NCBI GenBank assembly: GCA_003222085.1
Contig: QHUK01000003.1
Span: 1-64,000 of the forward strand
Length of the DNA: 64,000 nt
Source of the DNA: Gemmatimonadota bacterium
GTDB taxonomy: Bacteria; Gemmatimonadota; Gemmatimonadetes; Gemmatimonadales; GWC2-71-9
Direction: 5' to 3'
Part shown: piece after piece, positions 54,201 to 62,920 of the stretch
Layout: every line of letters starts with the position of its first letter
How positions within the stretch are numbered: position 1 is the first letter of the stretch
Notes under the pieces: generated by a model
The model's database searches: none
Seen by the model: only the letters and a program-made list of their open reading frames with translations
What the model was told of the DNA's origin: nothing
Position numbers and translations under genes: made by a program

Positions 54201-54530
54201 CCAATGGTGTATCGGGCCGACATGAGTATCTCGCAGGACGTGGGCACGCGCATCGCGGGCCGTCCCAACCGGCTCCAGATCCGGCTCGACATCCTGAACG
54301 TCACCAACCTGCTCGACCACGACTGGGGCGTCTCCCAGGACTTTGTCACGACCCAACCGCTGAGATTCTTCAGCGTGGACGCCAATGGCGCCCCGACGTA
54401 CACCCTGGCGACCGTGGGCGGTCAGTTGATCACTCATTCCTTTCAGAAGGTCGTGAGTACAGCCCAGCAGCCGGCGATCCTCGGCGTCTGGCGCATGCAG
54501 CTGGGCGTGCGCTATATGCTCAACTGGTAG
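51228..54530 (+). CDS. Oar-like TonB-dependent outer-membrane receptor with carboxypeptidase-like N-domain
   Basis: An 1100-residue protein: signal peptide (1-24), a CarboxypepD_reg beta-sandwich (about 25-110: [36 protein letters not shown]), a plug ([54 protein letters not shown]) and a long beta-barrel ending in the aromatic-rich RYMLNW. This order and the APYDVR segment are those of Oar from myxobacteria. Such receptors take up or export large substrates or proteins. Start at ATG 51228 gives a proper signal peptide. Confidence 0.92.
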   Translation: [1100 protein letters not shown]

Positions 54531-54548
54531 GACCGAGCCGGGTTCCTG

Positions 54549-55640
54549 TCACGTCGGCGCTTTCCTAAGGAGCCACACGCCCGCCGCCCCGAACAGCAGG
54601 TTGGGCATCCATGCTGCGACCGGCGGCGGCAGGGCGCCGCCCGCGCCCACGGCCTTCGACAGCTGGAACATCAGGAGGTCCACGAACGTCGTCGCCAGGC
54701 ACACCGCCACGCCCCAGGCCATGCCGGTCCGCGGCGTGGAGATCGCGAGCGGCGCGCCGAACAGCGCGATGATGATGCACGCGAACGGCACCGCCAGCTT
54801 CAGGGCCCGCTCCACGCGCAGCTTCTTCGTGTCCGAGCCGGAGCGGGACAGCGCGTCGACGTAGCGCCCCAGCTCCGCGTAGCGCATCTCGTCCGGCGCC
54901 TTGGGCTCGGCGAGCAGGGCGGTGGGCGTCTCGCGCAGCGTGGTGATCCGGAGCGAGTCGAAGTTGAACGTCGTCTCGCGACCCGGGCCGACCAGATAGC
55001 GGACCGCGCCCTTGGCGAGGGTCCAGCCGCGCGTCGTCCGCGCCGTGTCGTACGTCGCGCGTTGCGCCGCGACCAGGATCGTCGGGTAGTCCTCCCCCGT
55101 GCCGTCGCGCTCCATGATCGGATCCCGCATCTCCGCCCCGCTCGGCCTCAGCTCGAGCGAGCGGATCGAGTACACCCACCCGCTGTCCGCCCGATAGACG
55201 AAAGGCGAGAAGCGCGAGCCGGTCGGGCGGGCAGTTTTCTCGCCGAGCAGCTCGGCACGGTGGGCCGAGGCGCCCGGAGCGAGCTCCGTGAGCCCCAGGT
55301 CCAGGAGCACCGCCGCGAGCGACGCGACGAGCAGCGGCCGCACCAGCCGGTGGAACGAGATCCCCGAGGCCTTCGCCGCCGTCAGCTCCGAGTGGCGACC
55401 CAGGGCGCCCACCGTGAACACCACCGCGAACAGCACCGCCACCGGCAGCACCAGCGAGATGGTCTCCGGAAGGAAGAACAGATACGAGTAGGCCACGCGC
55501 CCTTTCGAGATGCCGCGGCCGAGGTACGTGTCGAGCTTGTCGGTCAGGTCGATGACCATCACGAGGAAGGGAAACCCCAGGGCTGCGAGCAGGAACACCT
55601 TGATCCACTCGCGCGACACGTAGCGATCGAGCGTCGTCAC
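54549..55640 (-). CDS. lptG: LPS export permease LptG (YjgP/YjgQ family)
   Basis: A 363-residue inner-membrane protein with six helices (three, a large periplasmic beta-jellyroll, three). RYVSREWIKVFLLAALGF, LPETISLVLPVAVLFAVVF, GRHSELTAAKASGIS and the C-terminal MFQLSKAVG are family positions. With LptF and the ATPase LptB it pulls LPS from the membrane. I choose the GTG at 55640, which overlaps the lptF stop by 4 bases, over the GTG at 55655. Confidence 0.9.
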   Translation of the reverse strand: MTTLDRYVSREWIKVFLLAALGFPFLVMVIDLTDKLDTYLGRGISKGRVAYSYLFFLPETISLVLPVAVLFAVVFTVGALGRHSELTAAKASGISFHRLVRPLLVASLAAVLLDLGLTELAPGASAHRAELLGEKTARPTGSRFSPFVYRADSGWVYSIRSLELRPSGAEMRDPIMERDGTGEDYPTILVAAQRATYDTARTTRGWTLAKGAVRYLVGPGRETTFNFDSLRITTLRETPTALLAEPKAPDEMRYAELGRYVDALSRSGSDTKKLRVERALKLAVPFACIIIALFGAPLAISTPRTGMAWGVAVCLATTFVDLLMFQLSKAVGAGGALPPPVAAWMPNLLFGAAGVWLLRKAPT

Positions 55641-57166
55641 GGAGCGCCGCGCCACCGGGGCAGGAGCAGCGCGCCCGGCCAGTGCAGCAGGCGCACCGCC
55701 GTCTCGACGACGTCGCTCCAGTCCCCGCCGTGGGGAGCATTACCGGGCTTGCGGATGCGCCACAGGCCGAACAGGCCGGCGGTCGCGAAAATGAGATTGG
55801 GCGTCCACATCGCGAGGAAGGGCGACACGAACAGGCGGTCGCCGAGCTCCTCGCCGGCGATCAGCCCGACGTAGTACACCGTGAAGACGCCGACGCTCAT
55901 GCCGATGACGAGTCCCACCCCACCACGCTGGAAGCGCAGCGCCACGGGGACGCCCACCAGCGCGAAGACCAGGCACGCGGCCGCGATGGCGTACTTCTTC
56001 TGGATCTCGACTTCGTAGGTCGCCGCGCGCGTGCGGGCGTCGCGCACGCGTTGCTCCTCGCCGCTCCCCGCTCCCGGCGTGACGAGCAGCGGGGACACGG
56101 AGCTGGCGAGCGGGGGCGGAGGGGGGGTCGGGGGCGGGGACCGCGGCGTCTGAGCCTCGGCCTCCCGTGGCAGGAGCCAAGCGCCGAGCCGTCGCAGCGC
56201 CCGGCAGTACGGATCGGGTGGTGCGGTGTCGGGGACGTACGGCGCAGGCGTCGCCGCGACGGGCGCGAGCCCCACGAGGCGCCGCAGGTCGTTCTCGATC
56301 ACCAGTCGCCCGTCTGCGGCCGCGCGGTCGGCGTCGCGCCCCGCCGCCCTCGCCGCCTGGCGCATCTCGCACGTCGACATCTCGCGGTCGCTCTTGTAGG
56401 TGTCGTGGCCCGTCTGGGTAAAGGTGTTCCCCACCCCCGACACCCGCATGCGGTTGATCCGATAGAACGTGCGGTTGAACTGGACCGGGTCCGTCCGGTT
56501 CACTTCCTCGATGTCGCCGTCCACCAGGGTCAGGAACAGGTCGCGCCCGCCCGCGGAGTAGGCCATTCGCCCGCTGTCCGCCCTGATGATGCGGCGGCGC
56601 TCGGCGTCGCTCAGGTCGTAGAGCGTCACGTCCTTGAGCTTGTTCGTATTGCCGTCGATGCGCGAGGCGCGCAGGAAGGACTGTCCCGGCACGACCTCGT
56701 TGATCACCTGCTCCTTGAGCGTCAGCGACGGCTTCTTCCGGGCGATATCCACCTGCAGGGTGCGGAGCTGGTGGTTGGTGCGGGGGAGCAGCTGATCGTT
56801 CCACAGAAATGACAACAGCGCCACGCCGGTCGCACCCGCGAGCACCGGGGCGACCAGCCGGGTGACGCTCACCCCGCCCGCCTGCAGCGCCGTGATCTCG
56901 TTGTCGCTCGCGAGTCGAGTGAACACGTGCAGCACCGCGACCAGCACCGCCATCGGCAGCGTCACGGCCACGATGAACGGGAGCGACAGTACGAACACTT
57001 CGGCGATCACGGCCGCGGGCAGCCCCTTGCCCAGCAGACTGGAGAGCTGCTTGGCGACTTGCTGGATGAGCATCAGCGACGTGAGCGCCGCCAGCGCGAA
57101 GCCGAGCGGCGCGACGTGCTGGCGCAGGAGATAGCGGCTGATGGTGCGCACGATCAGTGGCGCCAT
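55637..57166 (-). CDS. lptF: LPS export permease LptF (YjgP/YjgQ family)
   Basis: A 509-residue member, longer than the usual 360-400 because the periplasmic domain carries an insert with a proline run (PPPTPPPPPLASS). Helix blocks IVAVTLPMAVLVAVLHVF, RLASDNEITALQAGGVS and the C-terminal IQKKYAIAAACLVFALVGVPVAL are clear. Forms the LptFG half of the LPS extractor. TATAAT (57170-57165), with TTGTAG 17 bases before it, overlaps this ATG; transcription from there would begin inside the gene, so a GTG at 57151 (RTISRYLLRQ) may be the true start. Confidence 0.9.
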   Translation of the reverse strand: MAPLIVRTISRYLLRQHVAPLGFALAALTSLMLIQQVAKQLSSLLGKGLPAAVIAEVFVLSLPFIVAVTLPMAVLVAVLHVFTRLASDNEITALQAGGVSVTRLVAPVLAGATGVALLSFLWNDQLLPRTNHQLRTLQVDIARKKPSLTLKEQVINEVVPGQSFLRASRIDGNTNKLKDVTLYDLSDAERRRIIRADSGRMAYSAGGRDLFLTLVDGDIEEVNRTDPVQFNRTFYRINRMRVSGVGNTFTQTGHDTYKSDREMSTCEMRQAARAAGRDADRAAADGRLVIENDLRRLVGLAPVAATPAPYVPDTAPPDPYCRALRRLGAWLLPREAEAQTPRSPPPTPPPPPLASSVSPLLVTPGAGSGEEQRVRDARTRAATYEVEIQKKYAIAAACLVFALVGVPVALRFQRGGVGLVIGMSVGVFTVYYVGLIAGEELGDRLFVSPFLAMWTPNLIFATAGLFGLWRIRKPGNAPHGGDWSDVVETAVRLLHWPGALLLPRWRGAP

Positions 57167-57207
57167 TATATTCGGAAGTCCAAGTCTCTACAAGACATCA
57201 CTACCCT

Positions 57208-58128
57208 GTGACCATCCGAAAGAGCCCCCTCTGGCGCGCGGCCGCGTGTCTCGCGCTCGGCCTCGCGTGCACGGCGCGCGGCGGAGCGAGCCGCCCACGC
57301 GAGTTCGCCGCCGCGCGCGCCTTCGGATACCTCGAGCAGCAGATGCAGTTCGGCCCCCGGGTGCCCGGGACGCCGGCGCACGAGCGCACCGGCGATTGGA
57401 TCCTCGAGCACCTCCGCGCCACCGCCGACACCGTCGCCGTCCAGAGCTTCACGCACGTGACGCGCCAGGGCGCGACCCTGCGCCTGCGGAACTTCCTCGC
57501 CCGATTCCGGCCCGCTGCCACCGAGCGCGTGCTGTTCCTCGCGCACTGGGACACCCGCCCCCACGCCGACCAGGCCGCCAACCTGGCCCAGCAGCGCCTC
57601 CCGGTCCCCGGGGCGAACGACGGCGCGTCGGGCGTGGCGCTCCTGCTCGGCGTCGCCGACGTCCTCAAGGCGAAGCCGCCCAGCGTCGGCGTCGATCTGC
57701 TGTTCGTCGACGGCGAGGACTACGGCAATTTCGCCACCGACTCGAACGACGTGCTGATCGGCTCGCGCTACTTCGCCGCCCACCAGCCTCCCGGCTACCA
57801 GCCGCTGTTCGCCGTGCTGTTCGACATGGTCGCGGACAAGGACCAGCAGTTCTACTACGAGGGCAACTCGCAGGCGGTGGCACCTGAGGTCGTGGACCGG
57901 GTGTGGCGAGTCGCCGCCGACCTGGGCTACGGCCGCGTGTTCATCCCCGGCGTGAGGCACACCCTGACTGACGACCACGTCGCGCTGCAGCAGGCGGGCA
58001 TCCACGCGATCGACGTCGTGGACTTCGACTACCCGTACTGGCATACCACCGACGATACGATCGACAAAGTCAGTGCCGCGTCGCTTCAGGTCGTGGGTGA
58101 TGTGGCGATCGCGCTCGTGCGACAATAG
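57208..58128 (+). CDS. M28-family lipoprotein, glutaminyl-cyclase-like
   Basis: A 306-residue exported protein with a probable lipobox (LGLAC). The fold is M28, and the motifs resemble glutaminyl-peptide cyclotransferases: AHWDTRPHAD, GANDGASGVALLL, LFVDGEDYG, VLFDMVADKD and YWHTTDDTIDKV. Cyclases make N-terminal pyroglutamate; peptidases of the same fold cut amino acids, and the two cannot be told apart with certainty here. GTG at 57208 preferred. Divergent from lptF with overlapping -10-like boxes (TATATT on this strand). Confidence 0.85.
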   Translation: MTIRKSPLWRAAACLALGLACTARGGASRPREFAAARAFGYLEQQMQFGPRVPGTPAHERTGDWILEHLRATADTVAVQSFTHVTRQGATLRLRNFLARFRPAATERVLFLAHWDTRPHADQAANLAQQRLPVPGANDGASGVALLLGVADVLKAKPPSVGVDLLFVDGEDYGNFATDSNDVLIGSRYFAAHQPPGYQPLFAVLFDMVADKDQQFYYEGNSQAVAPEVVDRVWRVAADLGYGRVFIPGVRHTLTDDHVALQQAGIHAIDVVDFDYPYWHTTDDTIDKVSAASLQVVGDVAIALVRQ

Positions 58129-58262
58129 ATGGCGAGGCGGCCGCGCTCTTTCCTCATATCCACTTGGCGCCTCGGCGACTGGGCGTCTCCCTCGCGTACT
58201 CTTGCCCCCTCTCGCGCGATTCGGATGCCGGCAGTGCACCGCGTAGCGGGCAGTTTCCCGTC

Positions 58263-58661
58263 ATGGATGATCGTCGGGCCGCTTTACTGCTTTCACTCTT
58301 GGCCCTCGCTGGAGCAGCCGTCCGGCTGGCCCTCGCGCCCGCCACAGCCGCGGCGCCCGGCGACGTGCGGCTGGTGTCCGTGGACACGCCCCCCGGAGGG
58401 CTCGCCGCCACCGCCCGGACCGCCGCCCGGCTGGCGCGGCCGCTGCTCCCCGGTGAGCGCGTCGACCTCGACCGCGCCGACGTGACGGAGATCACGCGTC
58501 TCCCGCGAATCGGGCCCGCGTTCGCGCAGCGGATCGTCGCGTGGCGCGAGCAGCACGGTCCGTTCGGCGGGTTGGCGCGGTTCGACAGTGTCCCGGGGGT
58601 GGGTCCGAAGCTGCTTGAGGCGCTCCGACCCTACGTCATGTTTTCGGGGGCGATGCCATGA
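58263..58661 (+). CDS. ComEA-like helix-hairpin-helix protein
   Basis: A 132-residue protein with one N-terminal membrane anchor (about 6-24) and a C-terminal tandem HhH domain: VDLDRADVTEITRLPRIGPAFAQRIVAWR, then FGGLARFDSVPGVGPKLLEALRPYV. ComEA binds incoming DNA in the periplasm during natural transformation. Its position upstream of type IV pilus motor genes fits DNA uptake. Earlier in-frame starts lack support. Confidence 0.88.
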   Translation: MDDRRAALLLSLLALAGAAVRLALAPATAAAPGDVRLVSVDTPPGGLAATARTAARLARPLLPGERVDLDRADVTEITRLPRIGPAFAQRIVAWREQHGPFGGLARFDSVPGVGPKLLEALRPYVMFSGAMP

Positions 58662-58662
58662 A

Positions 58663-58756
58663 GGGGAGGTTAGTGGAGGTTGGTGGAGGATGGTGGAGGT
58701 CATGGAGCACCCTCCACCAACCTCCACCGCCCTCCACAACCTCCACCATCCTCCCC
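58663..58756. repeat. Long GGTGGAGG-type imperfect hairpin before pilB
   Basis: The first half is units of GGTGGAGG or GGAGGTTNGTGGAGG, the second half their complements. Paired blocks: 58692-58699 with 58711-58718, 58682-58689 with 58721-58728, 58673-58679 with 58731-58737 and 58665-58670 with 58739-58744, around an 11-base loop. It starts at the comEA stop and ends 8 bases before a promoter-like pair. The close relative at 30924 also follows a stop codon. Confidence 0.75.
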
Positions 58757-58763
58757 TCCGGGG

Positions 58764-58791
58764 TTGACTTCCCTTCGCCGCCAAGTATGTT
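58764..58791 (+). promoter_or_regulatory. Promoter-like sequence abutting the pilB start
   Basis: TTGACT (58764-58769), 16 bases, TATGTT (58786-58791), with the ATG immediately after. A start site 6-7 bases downstream would exclude this ATG, so the true start may be the TTG at 58813. Confidence 0.4.
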
Positions 58792-60528
58792 ATGCTGTTC
58801 ATTTTCAACGAGTTGCGTACGGCGACCGCGGCAGCTACCTCCGACAAGCTGGGTGAGATCCTCCTCCGGGAGGGGCTGATCACCCAGGATCAGCTCAAAA
58901 AAGCACTCCTCGAGCAGAAGAACACGGGGATGCGTCTGGGCTACACCCTGGTGAAGCTGGGCTTCGTCGAGGAGACCGAAATCTCCAAGATGCTGGCCCG
59001 GCAGTACCGCATGCCGGCGGTCGACCTGTCGCGCTTCGAGGTCGACCCCAAGATCATCAAGCTGCTCCCTCCCGACGTCGCTATCAAGCACACCGTCCTG
59101 CCCTTGAAGCGCGAGGGCCGGACCCTCACCGTCGCGATCGCGGACCCGAACAACGTCACGGCAATCGAGGACATCAAGTTCATCACCCGATGCGACGTGT
59201 TCCCGGTGATCGCCGGCGAATACACGCTCCGGAACGCGATCGACAAGTATTACCAGCAGTCCGATGCCCAGCTGCAGACGCTGCTCAAGGACATCGAGGC
59301 CGCGGACGATCTCGAGGTGGTCGAGGAGCAGACGGACGAGGACGTCAAGGCGCAGGACCTGGCCGACGACGCGCCGGTGGTGAAGCTGATCAACGGGCTG
59401 CTCACGGACGCGGTGAAGCGCGGCGCGTCGGATATTCACATCGAGCCGTTCGAGCACGAGATGCGCGTGCGGTATCGCGTGGACGGGGCGCTGCACGAGG
59501 TGATGAAGCCGCCCATCAAGATGCGCGCGGCGCTGACGTCGCGCATCAAGATCATGGCGCAGCTGAACATCGCGGAGCGGCGGGTGCCGCAGGACGGCCG
59601 CATCAAGCTGAAGTTCGGCGCCAAGGTCATCGACTACCGCGTCTCGACGCTGCCGGTGCTGTTCGGCGAGAAGATCGTGCTCCGGATTCTCGACAAGGGC
59701 AACCTGACCCTCGATCTGACGAAGTTCGGCTTCGAGCCCAAGGCCGAGGCGGAGCTGTTGCGGGCGATCCTGAACCCGTACGGCATGGTGCTGGTGACGG
59801 GCCCCACGGGGTCGGGCAAGACGACGACCTTGTACTCGGCGCTGTCGCGCATCAACCAGATCGACGTGAACATCATGACCGCCGAGGATCCCGTCGAGTA
59901 CAATCTGATGGGAATCAATCAGGTCCTGGTGCGCAACGACGTGGGGATGACGTTCGCCGCGGCGTTGAAGGCGTTCTTGCGACAGGACCCGAACATCATC
60001 ATGGTGGGCGAGATCCGCGATCTCGAGACCGGCTCGATCGCGATCAAGGCGGCCCTCACGGGCCACCTGGTGCTCTCCACGCTGCACACCAACGACGCGC
60101 CGTCCACCGTGACGCGCATGATCGACATGGGGATCGAGCCGTTCAACGTGGCGAGCGCGGTCAACCTGATCGTGGCGCAACGGCTGGTGCGCCGGGTGTG
60201 TTCCGAGTGCAAGCAGGATCATACCTACACCCCCGAGGAGATCCACGCGTTCGGGATCGCGCCGGCCGAAGCCGCGAAGCTGACGTTCTACAAGGGTGCG
60301 GGCTGCGACACCTGCAGCGGCTCGGGGTACAAGGGCCGGCAGGGGCTGTACGAGGTCATGGCCATGACCAGCGCGGCGCGGCGCATGGTGTTGAAGGGCG
60401 GATCGACCGAGGAGCTGCGGGAGCAGGCCGTGAAGGACGGCATGCTCACGCTCCGAATGGACGGCATGCTGAAGGTCAAGCGCGGCATCACCACCCTGGA
60501 AGAAGTCGTGAAGGAGACAGCGGCATGA
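58792..60528 (+). CDS. pilB: Type IV pilus extension ATPase PilB (GspE/PulE family)
   Basis: A 578-residue hexameric ATPase. N-terminal MshEN domain (about 15-150: KLGEILLREGLITQDQLKKALLEQ), then the motor with Walker A GPTGSGKTTTLYS, the Asp box, Walker B VGEIRDLETG and the His box. A tetracysteine zinc site is present (CSEC near the end, then CDTC). It polymerises the pilus. Start at 58792 lacks a ribosome site. pilT follows with a 4-base overlap. Confidence 0.95.
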   Translation: MLFIFNELRTATAAATSDKLGEILLREGLITQDQLKKALLEQKNTGMRLGYTLVKLGFVEETEISKMLARQYRMPAVDLSRFEVDPKIIKLLPPDVAIKHTVLPLKREGRTLTVAIADPNNVTAIEDIKFITRCDVFPVIAGEYTLRNAIDKYYQQSDAQLQTLLKDIEAADDLEVVEEQTDEDVKAQDLADDAPVVKLINGLLTDAVKRGASDIHIEPFEHEMRVRYRVDGALHEVMKPPIKMRAALTSRIKIMAQLNIAERRVPQDGRIKLKFGAKVIDYRVSTLPVLFGEKIVLRILDKGNLTLDLTKFGFEPKAEAELLRAILNPYGMVLVTGPTGSGKTTTLYSALSRINQIDVNIMTAEDPVEYNLMGINQVLVRNDVGMTFAAALKAFLRQDPNIIMVGEIRDLETGSIAIKAALTGHLVLSTLHTNDAPSTVTRMIDMGIEPFNVASAVNLIVAQRLVRRVCSECKQDHTYTPEEIHAFGIAPAEAAKLTFYKGAGCDTCSGSGYKGRQGLYEVMAMTSAARRMVLKGGSTEELREQAVKDGMLTLRMDGMLKVKRGITTLEEVVKETAA

Positions 60529-61685
60529 CCGCAGGCGGCTCGCAGTCCGTGAATCTCCGCACCCTGCTCGAGGAGATGATCGAGCGGGACGCGTCGGACC
60601 TGCACATCGTGGCGGGCGAGCGCCCCAAGCTGCGGGTGGACGGGGACATCGTGAACTCGTCGGCGGACGCGGTCCTCACGCCCAAGGACACCCTCTCGAT
60701 CGCCTACTCGGTGCTCACCGAGAGCCAGAAGAAGCGGTTCGAGACCGAGAACGAGCTGGATTTCTCCTTCGGGATCCAGAACCTGGCGCGGTTCCGCGGC
60801 AACTGCTTCAAGCAGCGCGGGTGCGTGTCGCTCGTGATCCGGCAGATCCCCTTCAACGTGCGGACCTTCGAGGAGCTGGGCCTGCCGGGGGTGGTGGCGA
60901 AGCTGGCCGAGCGGCCCCGCGGCCTGGTGCTCTTGACGGGGCCCACGGGGTCGGGCAAGAGCACCACGCTCGCGGCGATGATCGACAAAATCAACAAGGA
61001 GCTGAAGGGGCACATCATCACGGTGGAGGACCCGATCGAGTTCATCCACCGCCATCAGAGCTGCATCGTGAACCAGCGCGAGATCGGGACCGACACCAAC
61101 AGCTTCGCGTCCGCCCTGAAATACGCGCTGCGGCAGGACCCGGACGTCGTGCTCGTCGGCGAGATGCGCGATCTCGAGACGATCTCGGCGGCGCTGACGA
61201 TCGCGGAGACCGGCCACCTCGCGTTCGCCACGCTGCACACCAACTCCGCCATGGAGAGCATCAACCGCATCATCGATGTGTTCCCGTCGCACCAGCAGGC
61301 CCAGGTCCGCGCCCAGCTGTCGTTCGTGCTGGAGGGCATCGTCACGCAGACGTTGCTGCAAAAAGCCAAGGGCCGCGGCCGGGTGATGGCGTGCGAGATC
61401 CTCATCATGACGCCCGCGGTCCGGGCGCTGATTCGGGACGAGAAGATCGAGCAGATCCCGTCGATGATGCAGGCGGGCAAGAAGCACGGGATGCAGACGC
61501 TCAACGATGCGCTGTACCAGCTGTACGTGGGCCGCGAGGTCAGCAAGGACGAATGCCTGCGGGTGACGTCCACGCCGAACGACTTCCTGCGGATGATCGG
61601 CGAGGCGCCGCTCGACGAGAAGGAGCCGCTGCCGTCCGGCGGACAGTCTGCCGTCGGCGCCGCCAAGGTGGCGGCGCGTCGCTAG
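60525..61685 (+). CDS. pilT: Type IV pilus retraction ATPase PilT
   Basis: A 386-residue motor: LHIVAGERPKLRVDGDI at the start, Walker A GPTGSGKSTTLAAM, Walker B VLVGEMRDLETI, HLAFATLHTNSAMESINRI and the AIRNLIRE-like segment (VRALIRDEKIEQI) required for retraction. Drives twitching and DNA uptake. The ATG lies within the pilB stop, and pilC follows after 21 bases. Confidence 0.95.
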   Translation: MTAGGSQSVNLRTLLEEMIERDASDLHIVAGERPKLRVDGDIVNSSADAVLTPKDTLSIAYSVLTESQKKRFETENELDFSFGIQNLARFRGNCFKQRGCVSLVIRQIPFNVRTFEELGLPGVVAKLAERPRGLVLLTGPTGSGKSTTLAAMIDKINKELKGHIITVEDPIEFIHRHQSCIVNQREIGTDTNSFASALKYALRQDPDVVLVGEMRDLETISAALTIAETGHLAFATLHTNSAMESINRIIDVFPSHQQAQVRAQLSFVLEGIVTQTLLQKAKGRGRVMACEILIMTPAVRALIRDEKIEQIPSMMQAGKKHGMQTLNDALYQLYVGREVSKDECLRVTSTPNDFLRMIGEAPLDEKEPLPSGGQSAVGAAKVAARR

Positions 61686-61706
61686 GCGCCCGGGAGGGAG
61701 TGAGTC

Positions 61707-62912
61707 ATGCCGGTCTTCCAGTACACCGCCCGCACGCTCAAAGGCGATCTCGTCAACGATAAGATCGACCTGCCGACGCGCGACGACGTCATCGCGCACC
61801 TGCGCAAGAACCGCATGGTCGTGGTGCAGGTCCGCGCGGCGCCCAAGGAGTTCAAACTCAACCTCAAGTTCGGCGGCGGCGTCAAGACTCGCGACGTCGT
61901 CGTGTTCACCCGCCAGTTCGCTACCATGATCAACGCGGGCCTGCCGCTGGTGCAGGCGCTCGACATCCTGGCGCAGCAGACCGAGAACAAGGTCCTGGCC
62001 GACACGACCCGGCAGGTCGTGTACGACGTGGAGAGCGGCCAGACGCTCGCGGACGCGCTGCGCAAGCATCCCAAGGCGTTCAGCGATCTGTACGTCAACA
62101 TGGTCGCGGCGGGCGAGGCCGGCGGTATCCTCGACACGATTCTGGTCCGCCTCGCCGAGTTCCTCGAGAAGAACGACGCGATCGTGCGCAAGGTCAAAGG
62201 CGCGATGATCTATCCGTGCGTCATCCTGTCGGTGGCGGTCATCGCGATTGCGGTGCTGCTCATCTTCGTCATCCCGACCTTCCAGAACATGTTCGCGTCC
62301 GTGAACCTGCAGCTGCCGTTGCCGACGCGCATTGTGATCGGCGCCAGCCACACGCTCACGCAGTACTGGTGGCTCATCCTCGGTGTCATCGCGGGCTCCC
62401 TCTTCGCCCTGAATAGCTATTACAAGACCGCGCCGGGGCGCCTCCAGATCGATACGCTACTGCTCAAGACGCCCGTGCTGGGCGACGTGCTCCGCAAGGC
62501 GGCTGTGTCGCGGTTCACCCGCACCCTCGGCACCCTGATCTCGTCGGGCGTGTCGATCCTGGACGGCCTCGAGATCACGGCGCGCACGGCGGGCAACATG
62601 GTGATTCACAACGCGGTGATGGAGTCGCGGGCCTCGATCGCCGGTGGCGAGACGATCGCGGCCCCGCTCGCCAAGTCCAAGGTGTTCCCGCCGATGGTGA
62701 TCTCGATGATCTCCGTGGGCGAGCAGACCGGCGGCATGGACGAGATGCTCTCGAAAATCGCCGACTTCTACGACGACGAGGTGGACGCCGCCGTGAGCGC
62801 CCTGCTCTCCCTCATGGAGCCGATCATGATCGTAGTGCTGGGCGTGATCGTCGGCGGCATGGTCATCGCCATGTACCTGCCGATCTTCGACATGGTGAAC
62901 GCGGTGCAATAG
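61707..62912 (+). CDS. pilC: Type IV pilus inner-membrane platform protein PilC
   Basis: A 401-residue GspF-family protein with two related GspF halves and three membrane helices. FTRQFATMINAGLPLVQALDIL and FTRTLGTLISSGVSILDGLEI are the repeated cytoplasmic helical bundles, and MVAAGEAGGILD and MISVGEQTGGMDEML the matching second segments. It links the PilB/PilT motors to the pilus. GGGAGGGAG lies 6 bases upstream of the ATG. Confidence 0.95.
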   Translation: MPVFQYTARTLKGDLVNDKIDLPTRDDVIAHLRKNRMVVVQVRAAPKEFKLNLKFGGGVKTRDVVVFTRQFATMINAGLPLVQALDILAQQTENKVLADTTRQVVYDVESGQTLADALRKHPKAFSDLYVNMVAAGEAGGILDTILVRLAEFLEKNDAIVRKVKGAMIYPCVILSVAVIAIAVLLIFVIPTFQNMFASVNLQLPLPTRIVIGASHTLTQYWWLILGVIAGSLFALNSYYKTAPGRLQIDTLLLKTPVLGDVLRKAAVSRFTRTLGTLISSGVSILDGLEITARTAGNMVIHNAVMESRASIAGGETIAAPLAKSKVFPPMVISMISVGEQTGGMDEMLSKIADFYDDEVDAAVSALLSLMEPIMIVVLGVIVGGMVIAMYLPIFDMVNAVQ

Positions 62913-62920
62913 CGCCGCAG

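Noticed and set aside
58164-58262. N-terminal extension of the ComEA-like protein
   Set aside because: The ATG at 58263 gives a proper membrane anchor at the N-terminus; the upstream 33 codons have no ribosome site and no conserved content.
60288-62351. A 687-codon open frame on the minus strand
   Set aside because: It is antisense to the end of pilB, all of pilT and half of pilC and has only low-complexity His/Arg/Asp/Leu sequence.
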